Shown: piece by piece, positions 26,712 through 51,647 of the stretch | How the letters are laid out: each line of letters opens with the position of its first letter | Numbering within the stretch: the first letter of the stretch is position 1 | Source: Stercorarius parasiticus | Lineage: Eukaryota > Chordata > Aves > Charadriiformes > Stercorariidae | Assembly: GCA_013396915.1 (NCBI GenBank) | Contig: VWZL01002056.1 | Coordinates: 295,114-359,113 of the forward strand | Direction: 5' to 3' | Length of the DNA: 64,000 nt | Notes under the pieces: generated by a model | Seen by the model: the letters and a program-made list of their open reading frames with translations, nothing else | Databases searched by the model: none | What the model was told of the DNA's origin: nothing | Made by a program: the position numbers and the translations under genes

Positions 26712-27510
26712 CTGAAAAAAAGCACCAAAACAGCCTCACACAGCTGTGAGCCCTACCACGGCTCAAGGGGGTTTATACAGAACAATGACAGATTTCTTAC
26801 TGGAAAACACATACACCCACCCCAATTGCACTTTATAGCTTTTTAATGTCATTCTGACATGAATAATACAGTCAGATATGGAAAAAAGCCACTTGGTCCT
26901 GCTCTGGCTGAGAAGAGCTTTGAATTGCAAAATCCTTCACCAAGCCATAAAACTATAGCAGAGATTTGCTCTTGCGCAGGGCGCTGATTTCAGAGGACCC
27001 GTCTCTGCATATTAAGTAGCAGAAGCTTTTGGCAGATGATCAGTTGGAAACCAAACTGAAAGCCTCATAATGTATTGATTTCCCATTCATTAAAGACCAA
27101 AGTACCTTGTCCTTCCACAGGTATAACGTCTGTTTCGCCACTCATCTAAAAAAAAAAATCTGAACCCAAGCTGCAAACCACCACCGTTTGTCTCCTTGAC
27201 CCTGACACACATCTCGGGTTATTCCAGTTTGGGCTTAGGGCAGCTGCGTTATTCACTACAGCCCGCATCCTTCATCCCAAAGACACCTCTCCGGGACACC
27301 AGTTACAATTATATTCTTACCTATTTTCCCAGAATTATCAAAATGAGAATCACCAGCAATTTCCCCCACAGCCACAATAGATTTGAGTGCATGCTAAACA
27401 TTATCACCCTTACTGCCATCACATTAGGTAGGAGAACCTTTTTTTTCCCCTTTCAAACTGAACTCTTGCTCCATAGTACCTACCTTTTTCAAATGATGGT
27501 CTTCTGTAAA

Positions 27511-29210
27511 AATCATAGGACAATTAAAGTCCAAAGGTATGTCCGGAGGTCTGTGATTCAACCTTCTGCTCAAACTGGGGTCAGCTATGAGGTCAGCTGA
27601 GGTTGCTCAGGGCTTTACCTAGTAAGGTGTTGAAAATCTACAAGGATGGAGACTGCACAGCCTCTCTACGCAGCCTGTCTTCATGGTGAAAAAATTCTTT
27701 TTTTTGTTTAGTCTTAACTGCTCATTTCAACTTTTGTCTCTCACCGTGTACCACTGTTGAAGGCCCTGGCTATGTCTTCTCACTGACTTCGTTGCAGGTG
27801 CAGGAATGCCACTGTTTCCCTCTTCCCCCCTGCAAGCTGTCCCTTTTCCAGGCTGAACAAACCCAGCTCCCTCCATTTCTCTTCACAGGACAAGTGCTCC
27901 AGCCCAGCTCCCAGACCTCCTCAGGCACCCTCCTTTGGGCTTGCTCCAGTTCATCAACATCCTTCTTGTACCAGGGGGCTCAAAACTGGATGCGGTTTAT
28001 CTATATGGGGTCTCACCAGCGCAGAGAAAAGGAAGGATGTTAATCACTTCCCTTGATCCAATGGCCGTGCTCCTGTTGTGCAGCCCAGGGTGCTGTTGGC
28101 TGCCTCTGCTGCCAGGCCACACTGCTGCCTCACGTCCAGCTCCCTGCCCATCAACAACCCAGGGCCTATTTGGCCAGATGATACCCAGCCTGTATCATTG
28201 CAGGGTGCAGGGCTTTGTGTTTGTCCTTGTTAAATTCCATAAGGCTCCTGTTGAGCCATTCCACCAGCCTGTCAAGATCCCTCGGGATGGCAGCCCTGTC
28301 CCAGGATGTACTGACTGGTTCCCCCAACTTGGTGTCACTTCCAAACATGAGAGTGCACTCGTTTGTCTCCTTGAGGTTACTGGCAAAATGTTTAACAAGA
28401 CAGGTGCCAGGCTCACCCCCGTAGTACTCTCCTCATCACTGTACCCTACCTGGAGGCCAGCCCATTACCCTCTGAGGCCAACCCGCCAGTTTCTTACCCA
28501 CAAGAAGTTGTCCTTCTACCCACACTGTAAAGTCTTTTGATACAAAAACACTGTGGGAGAAAGTGGCGGAAGCCTTGCTGAGTTGAGGTAAAACACATGC
28601 ACTGCTCCCCCCTCATCCGCAAATTCCATCATGTTATCACAGAAGGCAATCATGCTGGTCAGGTGTGACTGACCCTGGTAAACTGGCACATTTGTGTGGA
28701 CCGTTTCCAACCACTTCTTTTTTATGTGCCCAGAAAAGTGTTCCTAAGGACACGCTGTGCAGCTTTCCAGGGACAGAAGCGAGGCCAACTCCCTGCAGTT
28801 CCCTGCATTGCTCTCGAGGCCTTGCTTGAAGATGGGTGCAGGCACCAGGAATTCCCTCATCTCCACTAAAGATGGTCATCAAGGCAACCGGGCAGCCTTG
28901 CAGGGACATCAGCTGCTTCTCTTACCACCTTGGATGGAGCATGCCGCATCCTGGGAATTTGTATGGGTTTAGTTCTCTGAAGTAAACCCTGCCTCGATCC
29001 TCATCCACTGCTGCTGGCTCTTCTCCTCACCCTGCCTTTTCACCCATCACACAGGCCTGAGAAAACCTCTTGGTCAAGACTGAGGCAACGAAGGCACCGA
29101 GTACCTCAGCCCTAGCCGTGTCTGCTGTCACTACATCACTCATCCCATTCAGCAGCAGTCCCAAGTTCTCCTGGTTCAGCAGGTCATGCGTAACTCTTGA
29201 AAGGCAAAAC
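27511..29210 (-). mobile_element. CR1 LINE, old long copy in minus orientation
   Basis: Read on the plus strand, this is the reverse complement of CR1. The 3' end is near 27511 (AATCATAGGACAATTAAAG), followed by GGTTGCTCAGGGCTTTACC, the C-terminal RT region (CTTTTCCAGGCTGAACAAAC near 27843; TTTGTCCTTGTTAAATTCC near 28219) and internal RT sequence up to about 29100 (AAGACTGAGGCAACGAAGGC). It is about 1.7 kb, 5'-truncated and full of stops and indels, so it is an old dead copy. The upper boundary is approximate. Open frames here (for example 27935-28540 plus) are incidental readings of the antisense strand. Confidence 0.88.
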
Positions 29211-32200
29211 CAGAGAGCAATCATCTGCAGCATATTAATTACTAAATAGCCTGTAGGAGTAAGTCAGATTCAGTCCTAGTAATACGAAGAATTCAAATAG
29301 CAGTTGCTAAGGGATTGCTCTGATGCTTCAAGTGGGAACACAGGTGTATAGTCTCTATTTGCACATCCAGAGCCCTCCAAAAGACATTAGAAATAACACT
29401 GCTGGGAAGAAGTCATGACACAGCAGCTTCCGGCATCAATGAAGCAGCCCAGACCTTCAGACTTGGCAGTGACAGATGCCTTCCCAGACACCTTACAAAA
29501 CGTGGTATTAGACTCTGGCAGATGTTGATAGCTTCATGAGGTTGGCTATTTTAATGAGGATTTGAATGATCTTGAGCTGGTTGTTCAAGATAAACAGGAG
29601 AGGTCTCATTGCCTTTCAATTACAAAAAAGAGATTAAGAAGTTAAGATGCCTAGTTCATAAAGGCAACCAGAACAGAGAGCTGAGCAGCGTCAGTGTGCA
29701 ACTTGCCATGAGGAAGCCACAAGGGGGGGGAAAAAAACCCCACACAAAAAAAACCCACAAAAAGAAGGGCCACCACATTCAGAATTCATGAGGTATTCTC
29801 CCTCCCATTTCCCAGAAATACAACTGGACAAATAGATATTTTTAAAGTGGGATTAGGGAGGAACAAGAAGTTACAGCAAGCACGTAATACTTTCTAAAAC
29901 CTTGAAAAGGTGGCCCTCGGAATGATGGAAACTTAGCCTTTTAAATGAGAGGGATGACTAAGTAGAAGTAGTACCAGGTCACACTGCCAGTGTGGTCCTT
30001 TTTAGTTGCATTAAGGCACCTGATTATTTTGTAAATAATAAAAATAAGCTCAAAACACAGAATGGCTTAGTTTCACAAGGAAAGAGATCAGACAGAATGC
30101 CTTTTTACGGTGACACAAGGAGCCAGTTCAGGAATATGACATTCTTCCAAGAGGCAAGGAAGGACAGGCATATTTTAGAGTTTCCAGAAGAAATATTAGA
30201 GAGCACGTGAACTTTTACTGCTTAAAAGTCACAGCAGGTGTTGCCCGAAAGTTGCAGTAGGAAGGAGAAAAGCCAGAGAACTTTGTTTCACTTTCAAAGG
30301 TCAGCACTGCGTTCGAGAGACCTCCCTGCTCCTCAGGGAAAGGCCGGGACTGGTGCCTAGACGAGAATGACCACGTTCTTCTCATACTGACAGTAATCCT
30401 CATTTAGATGTCTTATTTAGCTGAGCATGAAGTGTTTACAGATAACTTTTTGACTGCAAGTTGTACATGTTATGAATGATATACAAATATTATTTGTTTT
30501 GTCTCCTGTATTTGTACTATATTGTAATTAACATGCATTTAAGGTTTTAGATCGCAAGCATCCTTCCTGCTTTTCACACGAATTTCTTCAGAACCACTAT
30601 TTATAAATCATTGTTTTTTCCCTAGCTACTGACCATCCGGATTTTACAAAGTTCACAGAACAAAATACTCTGAAATAGCACTGACACGTGGCCCCGTTTA
30701 ATTATAGAGCAACAGCTTTGCCATGGTTCTCCTCCTTCATTCCTACCCTGCTTGTAAAAACAAGAACTTGAACTCTGTACAAGGGTCTCGGTAAAAGCAG
30801 CATTTAAAAGCCCTTTAAATACACATGTCTGTCAGCAGGCAGTGACATCTTGTGGGCGCCGATAAAATAGTTCCTTCCAGCAGGATTTACTGCAGACCCA
30901 CTGCAGGGCCAGAGGAATGTGGTGGCAGCCCCTCTCCCCCGCCACTGCCACAGGGAAGCCTTCCGGACACTCCACCCCCCAGGAGCAGCTGCAGAGGAGC
31001 ACAGGGGGCGAGCACTGAGGAGCTGCTACAGCTTTGGTTCAGTTCTCCATGCCCATAATCAGCAGTTTTTAGCATTTTCCCCCCGGCCTTATGCCTTCAT
31101 CTTCACCCCACATGGCTCCTACCACTACTTTTACCCTACCTTTCATCCCTTGCTTAGAGGGGGATTCCACACACAACTCCACTGCTTTATAAATAATGAC
31201 AACAAAAAGATAATCCACCATTTACTCCTAGCAGATCCTTCTTCTGTAAGAGTGCTTGCGTTACCTATTCACAGTGAAGACAAACTTGCGTTACATTTAC
31301 GTGGTGGAGTGGATGTTATGGCCCCAGACAGGTCTCAAAGACCTACTTCACAAAATACTTTTTAAAACATATAAGCTATTCTATCACTGGAGTAAATTCA
31401 TTTTTTACATTTATCATAAGAAACATGGGATGCATTCAGAGGAGTATTTGTGGTGTGCTGTATTGTCACTCTTCAGCGCCCAGTTCAAGCGAAATTAAAA
31501 CTGCCTCTAGTATGCGTTAATTCATGCCTAGGACTAAGAGCCCTGGAACTAAGAGGTTTTATCGCTGCCTCTACTTGCATTTTTGATGCCTGCACTTTGC
31601 TATGGCAACTCCTCCCTCTCTACAATACTTTCATGTCAGAAACATTTTTAAAAATTGTAGTAATTTATGAAGTGCTAATGTCACTACAAATTACTGAGTA
31701 CCAAATACCTTGTATCTTAATACAGTTCACCAGATCCAGTTTAAAAATTAACTGAACAGACTAGTATTTGCTTTCCAGCAGCAAGACGACACATTTAGTT
31801 CTGCATACTACTTGCTGGCTGGCTCAGAAACATCACTGATTATATTGCATGCATTAATGCAATTTAGCTTTTGTGGGGGACATCATCTACCCTCTATATT
31901 TAATCCACAACAGCCTCTCAAACTCTAAAATAACTGCAGTCTTAAAAATCCTAGTAGAAAGCTCTACAGAAAGCAAGCATAGCAGGCATTCACAATGTTG
32001 TTTCTGGGTATTACACTCTCCTTGTGTAATTGCCTTTTCCACACCTGCTGCTTCTCATTTAAAGCTCTTTATCTTCCCAGCTAAAGGCTACTACGACAGT
32101 CCTACCCATCCTCGCTTCTGCACCCAATTTGTTGCACGCTGTCAGGCTGGAACGCAGAAAAGTATCAAGACTACTTTCCTCCTCCTTCCCTTTACCATGA

Positions 32201-34249
32201 ACTCCTTGGTGATTTTTCCTATTCCCTACTGTTCCTCATACAGCCTGAGCAAGAGTCTAGAAAAAAATAAATAAATGGAGAAAGTGGCCTAGATAGCCAC
32301 AAAGTTTTAAGAACAAAACCCAGTTCCTCTCAACCAAGTGTTCCCATGGTCAGAGTTCTATGAGAATATCTGAATATTGAGACTGCACACAAGTTTTCTG
32401 GCCTGCCAACACAGGGATTAAGACCTGGAATATACTTCTACTTACCCCACTTAAAACCCAGAACCTACTTTGAATCTCCAATTTTAATGAAGTTTTCCAA
32501 TAGAACCAGGTAAGTACGGCAGAAACGTCACATTTACAAAGCGGTGAGCACTGCATTTACCCTTCAGGATGCTCTGAGCCAGAGCCCATCTTAACAATTT
32601 TAAGCCTTCAGGCTTTGGCAAAGGCCACTGCCCTGCAGTGGGTCAGCTGAGTAGCACGGGAAACCACCGTGCCCAGGCACTTCCAGCCTGAGTGTTTCTC
32701 TAAGTTCAGTTTGAGTGTTCCTTTGCCACGGTTTCGGTACAGGAGGGTAACCAACTTCCAAAATCTATGCCTAAATCAAGTGAACAACCCCATTCCCCGT
32801 TTAGCAGATGCCTGAACTTTTCCATGCAACGAATTTCTGAATACTAAGCGCAGATAACTTTTGGCAGGGCTTGGCTTGTAGTGACTGACTTCAAAAAAAT
32901 CTTCTGTTTGGAATAAGCTCATTAAAGATCTGTAACGCGATTACGTGGCATGGGCAGTCAGCGATGGCTACAGCTACACCACGGGTGAAACGCTGTCACA
33001 AGCTGATGTCAAGGAAGTGTTAGCTAATATTTTTGTTTTAATCCAGACTTGATACTTTTCTAAATACCTACTCTGAAGAGTAGGATCAAAACAGCTGCTT
33101 AAAGTGCCCTATATGAACCAGTCTCAAAAAGAGACCATAACATCACATGAAGATTTCCCTGCACATCCTCTCCAGCAGAAGCCTTGAAAGACGCATGCAG
33201 AGGAACAAACTGCCTTAGCTAATAAACTTCGAGCAGAGCTCCACAGCAGCAGCTGGTGGTCCCACTTCTGCTTAACTCATTTAAAAAGTTTACCATGTTT
33301 ACAACGTGGCTTTGCAGATTGTAGCAGCTTGCTTAGCATCGACCACCCCAAAGCTGTTCTGCTTTCCATCGGAGGAAAAGCAAGGGTGCGGTGCTTTCCT
33401 CTCTCAATTACAGAGTTACATATTAAGAGATCTACCTATATAACAGCCTACTATTTTAAACCAATCTATCAATAGTGAAAGGTTAAAAGAAAAAAGGAAA
33501 AACCTGATGAAACAAAGATATTTGCACCTCACAAATTCAGTCTCCACACACAGGCTGTCATCTGTTGTCTTAACTCACTCTAATGCCACGTGTTTAGTGA
33601 CTTAATTCCAGAGAGCTTTACATATTTAAGAAAACATGTAGTGTTTGCTACAGGCTGTAATTTCTTACATTTGACTTGAAAAATGTAATCCATCTCCCAA
33701 ACGTACTTCCACCGTAACTTCTATTTTGAATTTTCTACACATTATTCATAAGTAGCTTTTAATTAACCAATAACTGTATTCAAGGGTGGGGGGAAGATAT
33801 GAAGCTACTCACTCTGTCAAAGAGCATTACACAACCTAATCTAAATTATGTAAAAAAACCCCTTGAATTCCTCTGCTATGCATGGCGCTAGTGCTACTTC
33901 TAGGTTTGGTGCTTTGCTGCAGTAAAGGTAACCGGAACTTGTTTAAGCACTCTTTTCTCAGCAGACATTTACAGATTTACGACAGATCACCTGACAGCAA
34001 GCATAGCCTGAAAACACACCAAAAAAAATAAAAATCACTAACTGGGCCACTGGCTACATACTTTAAATCAAAGCAAACATCAGCTTTTATCATCTGTCAT
34101 GATTTAAATTAAAATTCCTTACTTCCAATCTTTCCAGACATGCCTATCTAGCTCCTAACCGGATTCCATCACCCCCTTCTTCCCCCATCCGCAAAAAAAA
34201 ATCAGGTTTTGGAAGAGAGTCAGAAAGAGGCGATATGCTTACCCCCTGA
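29211..34249. other. Intergenic sequence downstream of RRAS2
   Basis: Sequence becomes AT-rich toward RRAS2. I see no gene, and no exon of the convergent neighbour expected from mammalian order (SPON1). Confidence 0.55.
29719..29768 (+). repeat. G run and A/C low-complexity tract
   Basis: Eight or more G, then A runs interrupted by CCC, about 0.5 kb right of the old CR1 copy. Confidence 0.85.
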
Positions 34250-35609
34250 TAATGGTTAGATCATCTTTAATTCTAGCACCTGAAGTTATACAAGGGTTTT
34301 GCTTAATAATCAAGTTTCAAAGAACTGTTGGACACATTCAGTAAGGTGACAACTGTGCAATACCACTCAGTATTTCAATATCAGGGAACATACTCTTGAA
34401 TTGTTTAAACACAATCCACAGAACTCAAAATTAAACAACCATCCACAGTTTAACTAAACAATCAGTTAAAAGTCTTACAGTTTAATAATTCACATAATGG
34501 TCAGTCTTTAGTAAGGGATACTGAACAACACTAGATTTTACTCTATGGGTGTGTTGGGCAGGCACATAATTGGCCATTCTTGGGTATAACTGGAAGAGTA
34601 AGGAGAAGTTTACCACAGTTTGGCAAATCCCACATTTTGTCAGTTAAAAGTGAACTGTGAGAATTAAATACTCATCTTTACATATACACAAGTTATGCTG
34701 TGAAAGCATATTTGCTTACAAACATATAAAAATACTTGTTAACTAGTTTGATAAGAAAATAATGTATAAAAGTATATAGCAAAAACATTTAATCATCTCT
34801 GACAATGGAAAGATCAAATTCATTTTTATATCACATGAAACAAAAACAGCTACAATTTTAGGTTTCCTTAATCCCTTACCCAGAAATACAAAGGAAGACA
34901 CAATTTGTTTCCAAACACATGATGTGAAATTTCTTAATAAGCTGAAATGCCTCAATCCAGAATGAGCTCAGGTATTTGGCCATATGCTAATAGTAGTAGT
35001 AATTACCCCGTAGCTATTCTGGATTCATAAAATAAATACAGTAGACTGTTTTGGCCACTGAAATAAAACTGCAGCATAAGTGAGAGATGAAAATCTTTGC
35101 TGACAATGAAATTCAGTGTAGGTTTCTTAAGGCTAGCTGAATACTCACGTCTAATTTAACTGAGGGCAAAAAAAAGCCAATCCACCCCTTTTTTAAAAGT
35201 ATTCTCTATACTTCAATATAGGTTTTGTAATAGCTAATGAAACGGCAGAAGTAAAAATAAATTAATTCACAAGAGACAACTTATGCATGACTTCAACACC
35301 TTGTCCTACACGGTTTCGTTTCATCTCCTTTGCGAATAAAACTCCACAAGGTGCAAGCTCTTAAGGGAGAGAAGGAAGGAGCTGTGGTATTAAAGAAGCA
35401 GCCTTAGTGTTTTGTTTTGAAGTCTGCCCCAGGATGACTGAGTCTTCTTCAAGAACTATTCTGCCAGCTTCTTGGACTAAGGCTATTCTGGTGACCACTT
35501 TTAGGACATGCACATATAAGGCTAGACCGATACCAGAAGTGATGTAAAACGATGGAAAGAAAAAAAAAAATTAACAATCTGGCAGTTGATAGCTTGGTTC
35601 TTGGGATTC
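34250..35609 (-). other. RRAS2: RRAS2 3' UTR (end uncertain)
   Basis: The sequence after the TGA at 35610 on the minus strand is AT-rich with no recognisable coding content, as expected for a 3' UTR. I found no canonical AATAAA on the minus strand near it. Common variant signals ATTAAA occur at 34793-34788, 34486-34481 and 34271-34266, which would give UTRs of roughly 0.84, 1.15 or 1.37 kb. The exact end cannot be chosen from sequence alone. Confidence 0.6.
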
Positions 35610-47820
<12,211 letters not shown>

Positions 47821-48689
47821 AGCTCCATGCAGCACAAACGGCATTTAGTTTGTAAGCTGAATAAAATTTAGTGGATCATCCTTGTTCCCAGGATTTCTCT
47901 CTTGGTTTTAATGACTTTAGGCACACACACCCTTGAAAAAGACAGCTCCTGAAAGCAGAATAAGCCAGGAAACACCTGTGTCACCCACTGCCTAAGCACG
48001 GGGCTCCACCAGCTACTGCCAGTCATTTATCACACGAACTGCAGAGCAAAGCACATTCTGATTCATGTTTCTAGAGACTGGGTGACCTGGTATTGAATAC
48101 TGGGGTAACAATACTATCTGAAGACAGCAAGTTTAGATTTCAGAGGATGAATTTTTAGTTTGCATGCAGCCATAGCAAAGTTATCTTCCCCCAAAACCAA
48201 AGCAGATTGGCGTAACAAATCTTAACTCTGATCAAATTTCTCCCCCCCTTTGCCCGATGCAGCAGGCACTGGGGATGCGGAAGGGGATACTGCCCCGACT
48301 CTTCAGAAATCCAGCACATCGGGCACCTATGCATCCAGATGAATACCACAGTAACTGAAGGAGCACCACCTGTGTATGTTATTCAGATCTGTAAGCCAGT
48401 AAGAATACAGAAGTGCTGTAAAACTACATATTGGCTCCCAGCAAGCAAAAAAGGAGGGGCATTGTTCTTGCATTAAGAAGATATTGCCAAAAATAGGGTG
48501 CATCTCCTTATTCACGTCAAAATTAATAGCTCTCACTGAAGCGTCTTTCCCATCACACAAATTTAAAGATACCAACAAGACACCACTCCGTTTCTCTAAA
48601 CTTAACAAAGTCAAGTTAACAGATGTCATGGCAAGGAAAAGAAGAAAAAAAAAGAAAAAAGACGTAACTGAAATTACAGCACTAGCTCA

Positions 48690-49040
48690 CTAATCTTCTC
48701 CAGACACATCACTGTCAGTGCAGAATACAGTTAACTCTGTTCTTGCAGATGACATTTTATTAACGTATTTGTTCTTGTTCAGTTTCAATTTGGAGTTGCC
48801 CACAAGGACTGGCTGCAGTACATTGTCCTGACTGCATCCAGTTGAATCCCACCATTTGGGCACATCCACACCAGGTTTCTGGTTTAACAGCATGGACACG
48901 GGTTCCACAGCAGAGCTCATCAATTGAGCTACAGCTGCCTTATTGGGAGGAAAACATCGCCACTTGTAACACACCTTACCAGCTGTGTATACTATATATA
49001 ACCCATGCTCACACACCACAACCTCACCATCGTGCAGTTG
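48690..49040 (-). other. Intronic minus-strand open frame with protein-like sequence
   Basis: An open frame of about 116 codons runs from near 49040 to the stop at 48690 with no ATG near its start. It includes VVCEHGLYIVYTAGKVCYKW, PGVDVPKWWDSTGCSQDNV and an acidic end TDSDVSGED. The composition is varied and protein-like, but I recognise no family. A second minus-strand frame with an ATG follows at 48629-48327 behind a pyrimidine tract. It could be a decayed retrocopy, an alternative RRAS2-locus exon or chance. Confidence 0.15.
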
Positions 49041-50214
49041 GCCACAGGAAGAGTACGTACAGATTGCTGTTTACCTACTCATTTAGATTTGGCACCATAC
49101 TGGAAAACCCCTGGCCCCTACAGCAGAGACACTGAACACCTCTGTGCATCTCCTTTGCATTTTAGGTAGACATCCGTGAACTGTCCTCTCAGGATACACC
49201 TACGCAGGCATCTCAGTAGCTCTGCACCAACGGCACCACTGTGTAACCAGCCACCCTTAGGCAGCAATAATGTTAGAACAACCATGCTCCTCTCTGAGAA
49301 GGATAAAATCCCAGCAGTCTGTCCCACCAGAGATACCTGTGACACATGAGATGCTATAATTCACTCCTTTCTTACGGTGTTTCACGTAAGTCAAGTTGCT
49401 CTTTTCTGCATAAGAAATGGTTTCTCCATTGTTTTAGAACATTAGCCCAGGCTAAGCAAACTCCCCCCTCCAACCCCACCCATACCAAATAAAAAAAACC
49501 CAAACAAACCAACAGGCATGGGATCATAAATGCAGCACACACACACAAGTCCAAGTTTTGCAGCAGCAGAGTACCTATTTGCAGACAGCAGAACATCTCA
49601 CCACAGAACAAGCCCCCCCGAAGATGCCGTTCTGATGGCAAATCATCCCTTTAACCTTGCTTCCCTGAAGATTTAAAAAGGAAAAAACCACAGGCTTCAA
49701 AACTGTTCTTGACTTTTCTTTTGCCTGTATCCATTACTCAAAGTGTTATCCAGGAGCTTAAGAACAGACTTTGAGGAATTAATCTATTCATAAACTATAA
49801 ATTAGGTCTCAAGTCTTCTGTGGCCTTTAACAAACTTTGAAAGATTGAAGAGAAATTCACTTACGTGAACATACAATTCCTATCCCTCCTCCAGTTTCAA
49901 CTTTCATTTCTCTATCCATCAGAAGTCACTGTCTGACCCTTTACACCTATAGAATGGTAAAGTATGCCAAGTTTTTATTTAAAAAGGAGAATTTTAGGTC
50001 TAATTTATTTCAATCTCATGAATCAGTAGTAGTAGACCACCTAAAGCAGCAGGTTTATATCCAACAAGGGCAATACTTTTCACTGAGGTCAGAAAAAGAA
50101 AACAATAATAATCTCAGAGGGATTCTTCATATTTTCCTTACTATCTGTCCAAGAGCCAAGAACTGCAGCATGTTCTGTAATCTCCAGGGCATTTCTGTGA
50201 TTGCCTCCACCCTT

Positions 50215-50290
50215 TTTGGTTTGTTATTTTTTATTTGTGTGGGTTTTGTTTGTTGTTTTTGGTTTGTTTGTTTTTTGTTGTTTTTTAAAA
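50215..50290 (+). repeat. T/G low-complexity tract
   Basis: About 75 bases of T and G (TTTGTTTG-type), the complement of the A/C tracts elsewhere in the window, in RRAS2 intron 1. Confidence 0.85.
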
Positions 50291-51585
50291 AGAAAACTAC
50301 ACACAAAGCAAGAATGTCAAGACTAGGTACAGAGACACGGAACACGGTTCCTACCTCAAACAAGGGAACAAGACTAAGTTACCCTGATCCAGCACCAGCC
50401 ACATTTCACATTCAGAATGAGCAGATGCCAGAGCTCCCCATCTAACAAGCCTCTTATGAGCAGTCGCTTCCCTCCCATGGAGCCGCCCTGCCAAATCCGC
50501 TGTCACAGCCACTACAGGAGAGCTTTGCAAGGCAATTAGTGGTGTGGTTTACCTCCAGGCACTGGACTAAACTAATGTGCCTGAAATAGCTGCTGGTTTC
50601 GAAGGAGTCTTCCCGAATTGCACTGGGACTATTTGCCACAGGGAACACATCAACCACAGCTCGCAGGCCTTATTCAGTCAGGGGTGATTTAGGAAAATTA
50701 GATGTAGCAGATGCAGTATTTATCAATCTGAGCAGAAGTGGACCTTACTGCTGCTACACAGTCAGCATTTAAAGAATTAGGGGATGGCAGAGCATATCCT
50801 GAAGTACTCCGCAAGGCTGTACCCCTACTTCTGAGGGCCGTCCTACAGCAGTGGGAAGGCGCCTGCACAGCCAGCGAGCCCCAGAACATACACCAGCATC
50901 AGTAGCTTTGTAGAGGTCAGGGAGTTTGTGGCAGAACTGCTTAGAAGACTACCAGGAGTGCAGTTCCAGCAGATGCAAACCACTGCCAACCTACTGGTTT
51001 TAAAGTGACACTGAGCCCAGACAAGCTGGAGGAGCACACACACTGTCTACCCCTATCTCTTTTATGAAAGCTGGATGTGCAAGTTCCAACACTCGAAAGC
51101 AGTTCCCCAGCTAAACTACAAAATACTGGAAAGCTCCAGCAGGTGTCTCGGGTGCCAGCTGGTACAAAACACACTGGACCACTCTCTAGGGTGACCCATT
51201 ACAGACCAGGTTGCCAGATACAGTCTTTAGTAGCAGTTGACTTTCTATGATGAATTGGAGGAGCTAAGCCTCCTTCTGCTGGCTCCACCACAGTTGGCCA
51301 CTGCCTGCAGGAAATAATTAGAAGAAACTAAATTTCTTCTATGAAGATAATAACTTGAACATGCTCTCCTGTTACACCACTCCCTTAATCACGAGCAAAA
51401 TCAAGGCTCCTTCCACCCACCTCCTAGAATGGAAATGAGAAGCCAAGCCCAGTAGTCTCATCAACCACTCAATTTACCCAAAATATTATGCAACAAGTTT
51501 TCTAGGTTTTCTCTTTCTAAGATTGCTGAGGCAATCAAGTCCAGAGATGGGAAAGCCTGCCAAGGACATAAGACCTTTTGCAGAG

Positions 51586-51647
51586 GAAAAAAAAAAAACA
51601 CCAAATCTAAACAACAGCAACAAAAAAAAAAACAACCAAAACACCCC
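51586..51647 (+). repeat. A/C low-complexity tract
   Basis: A runs interrupted by single C residues (AACAACAGCAAC, poly-A), in RRAS2 intron 1. Confidence 0.85.

Larger units (their letters stand above)
22047..27510. other. No recognisable gene apart from one candidate exon
   Basis: Unique sequence between the two CR1 copies, with a polypurine tract at 25287 and the candidate exon at 26602-26711. GC-richer spots near 22340-22560 and 25680-26000 have no identifiable coding content. Confidence 0.5.

Noticed and set aside
27935..28540. 201-codon plus-strand open frame.
   Set aside because: It is the antisense reading of an old CR1 element.
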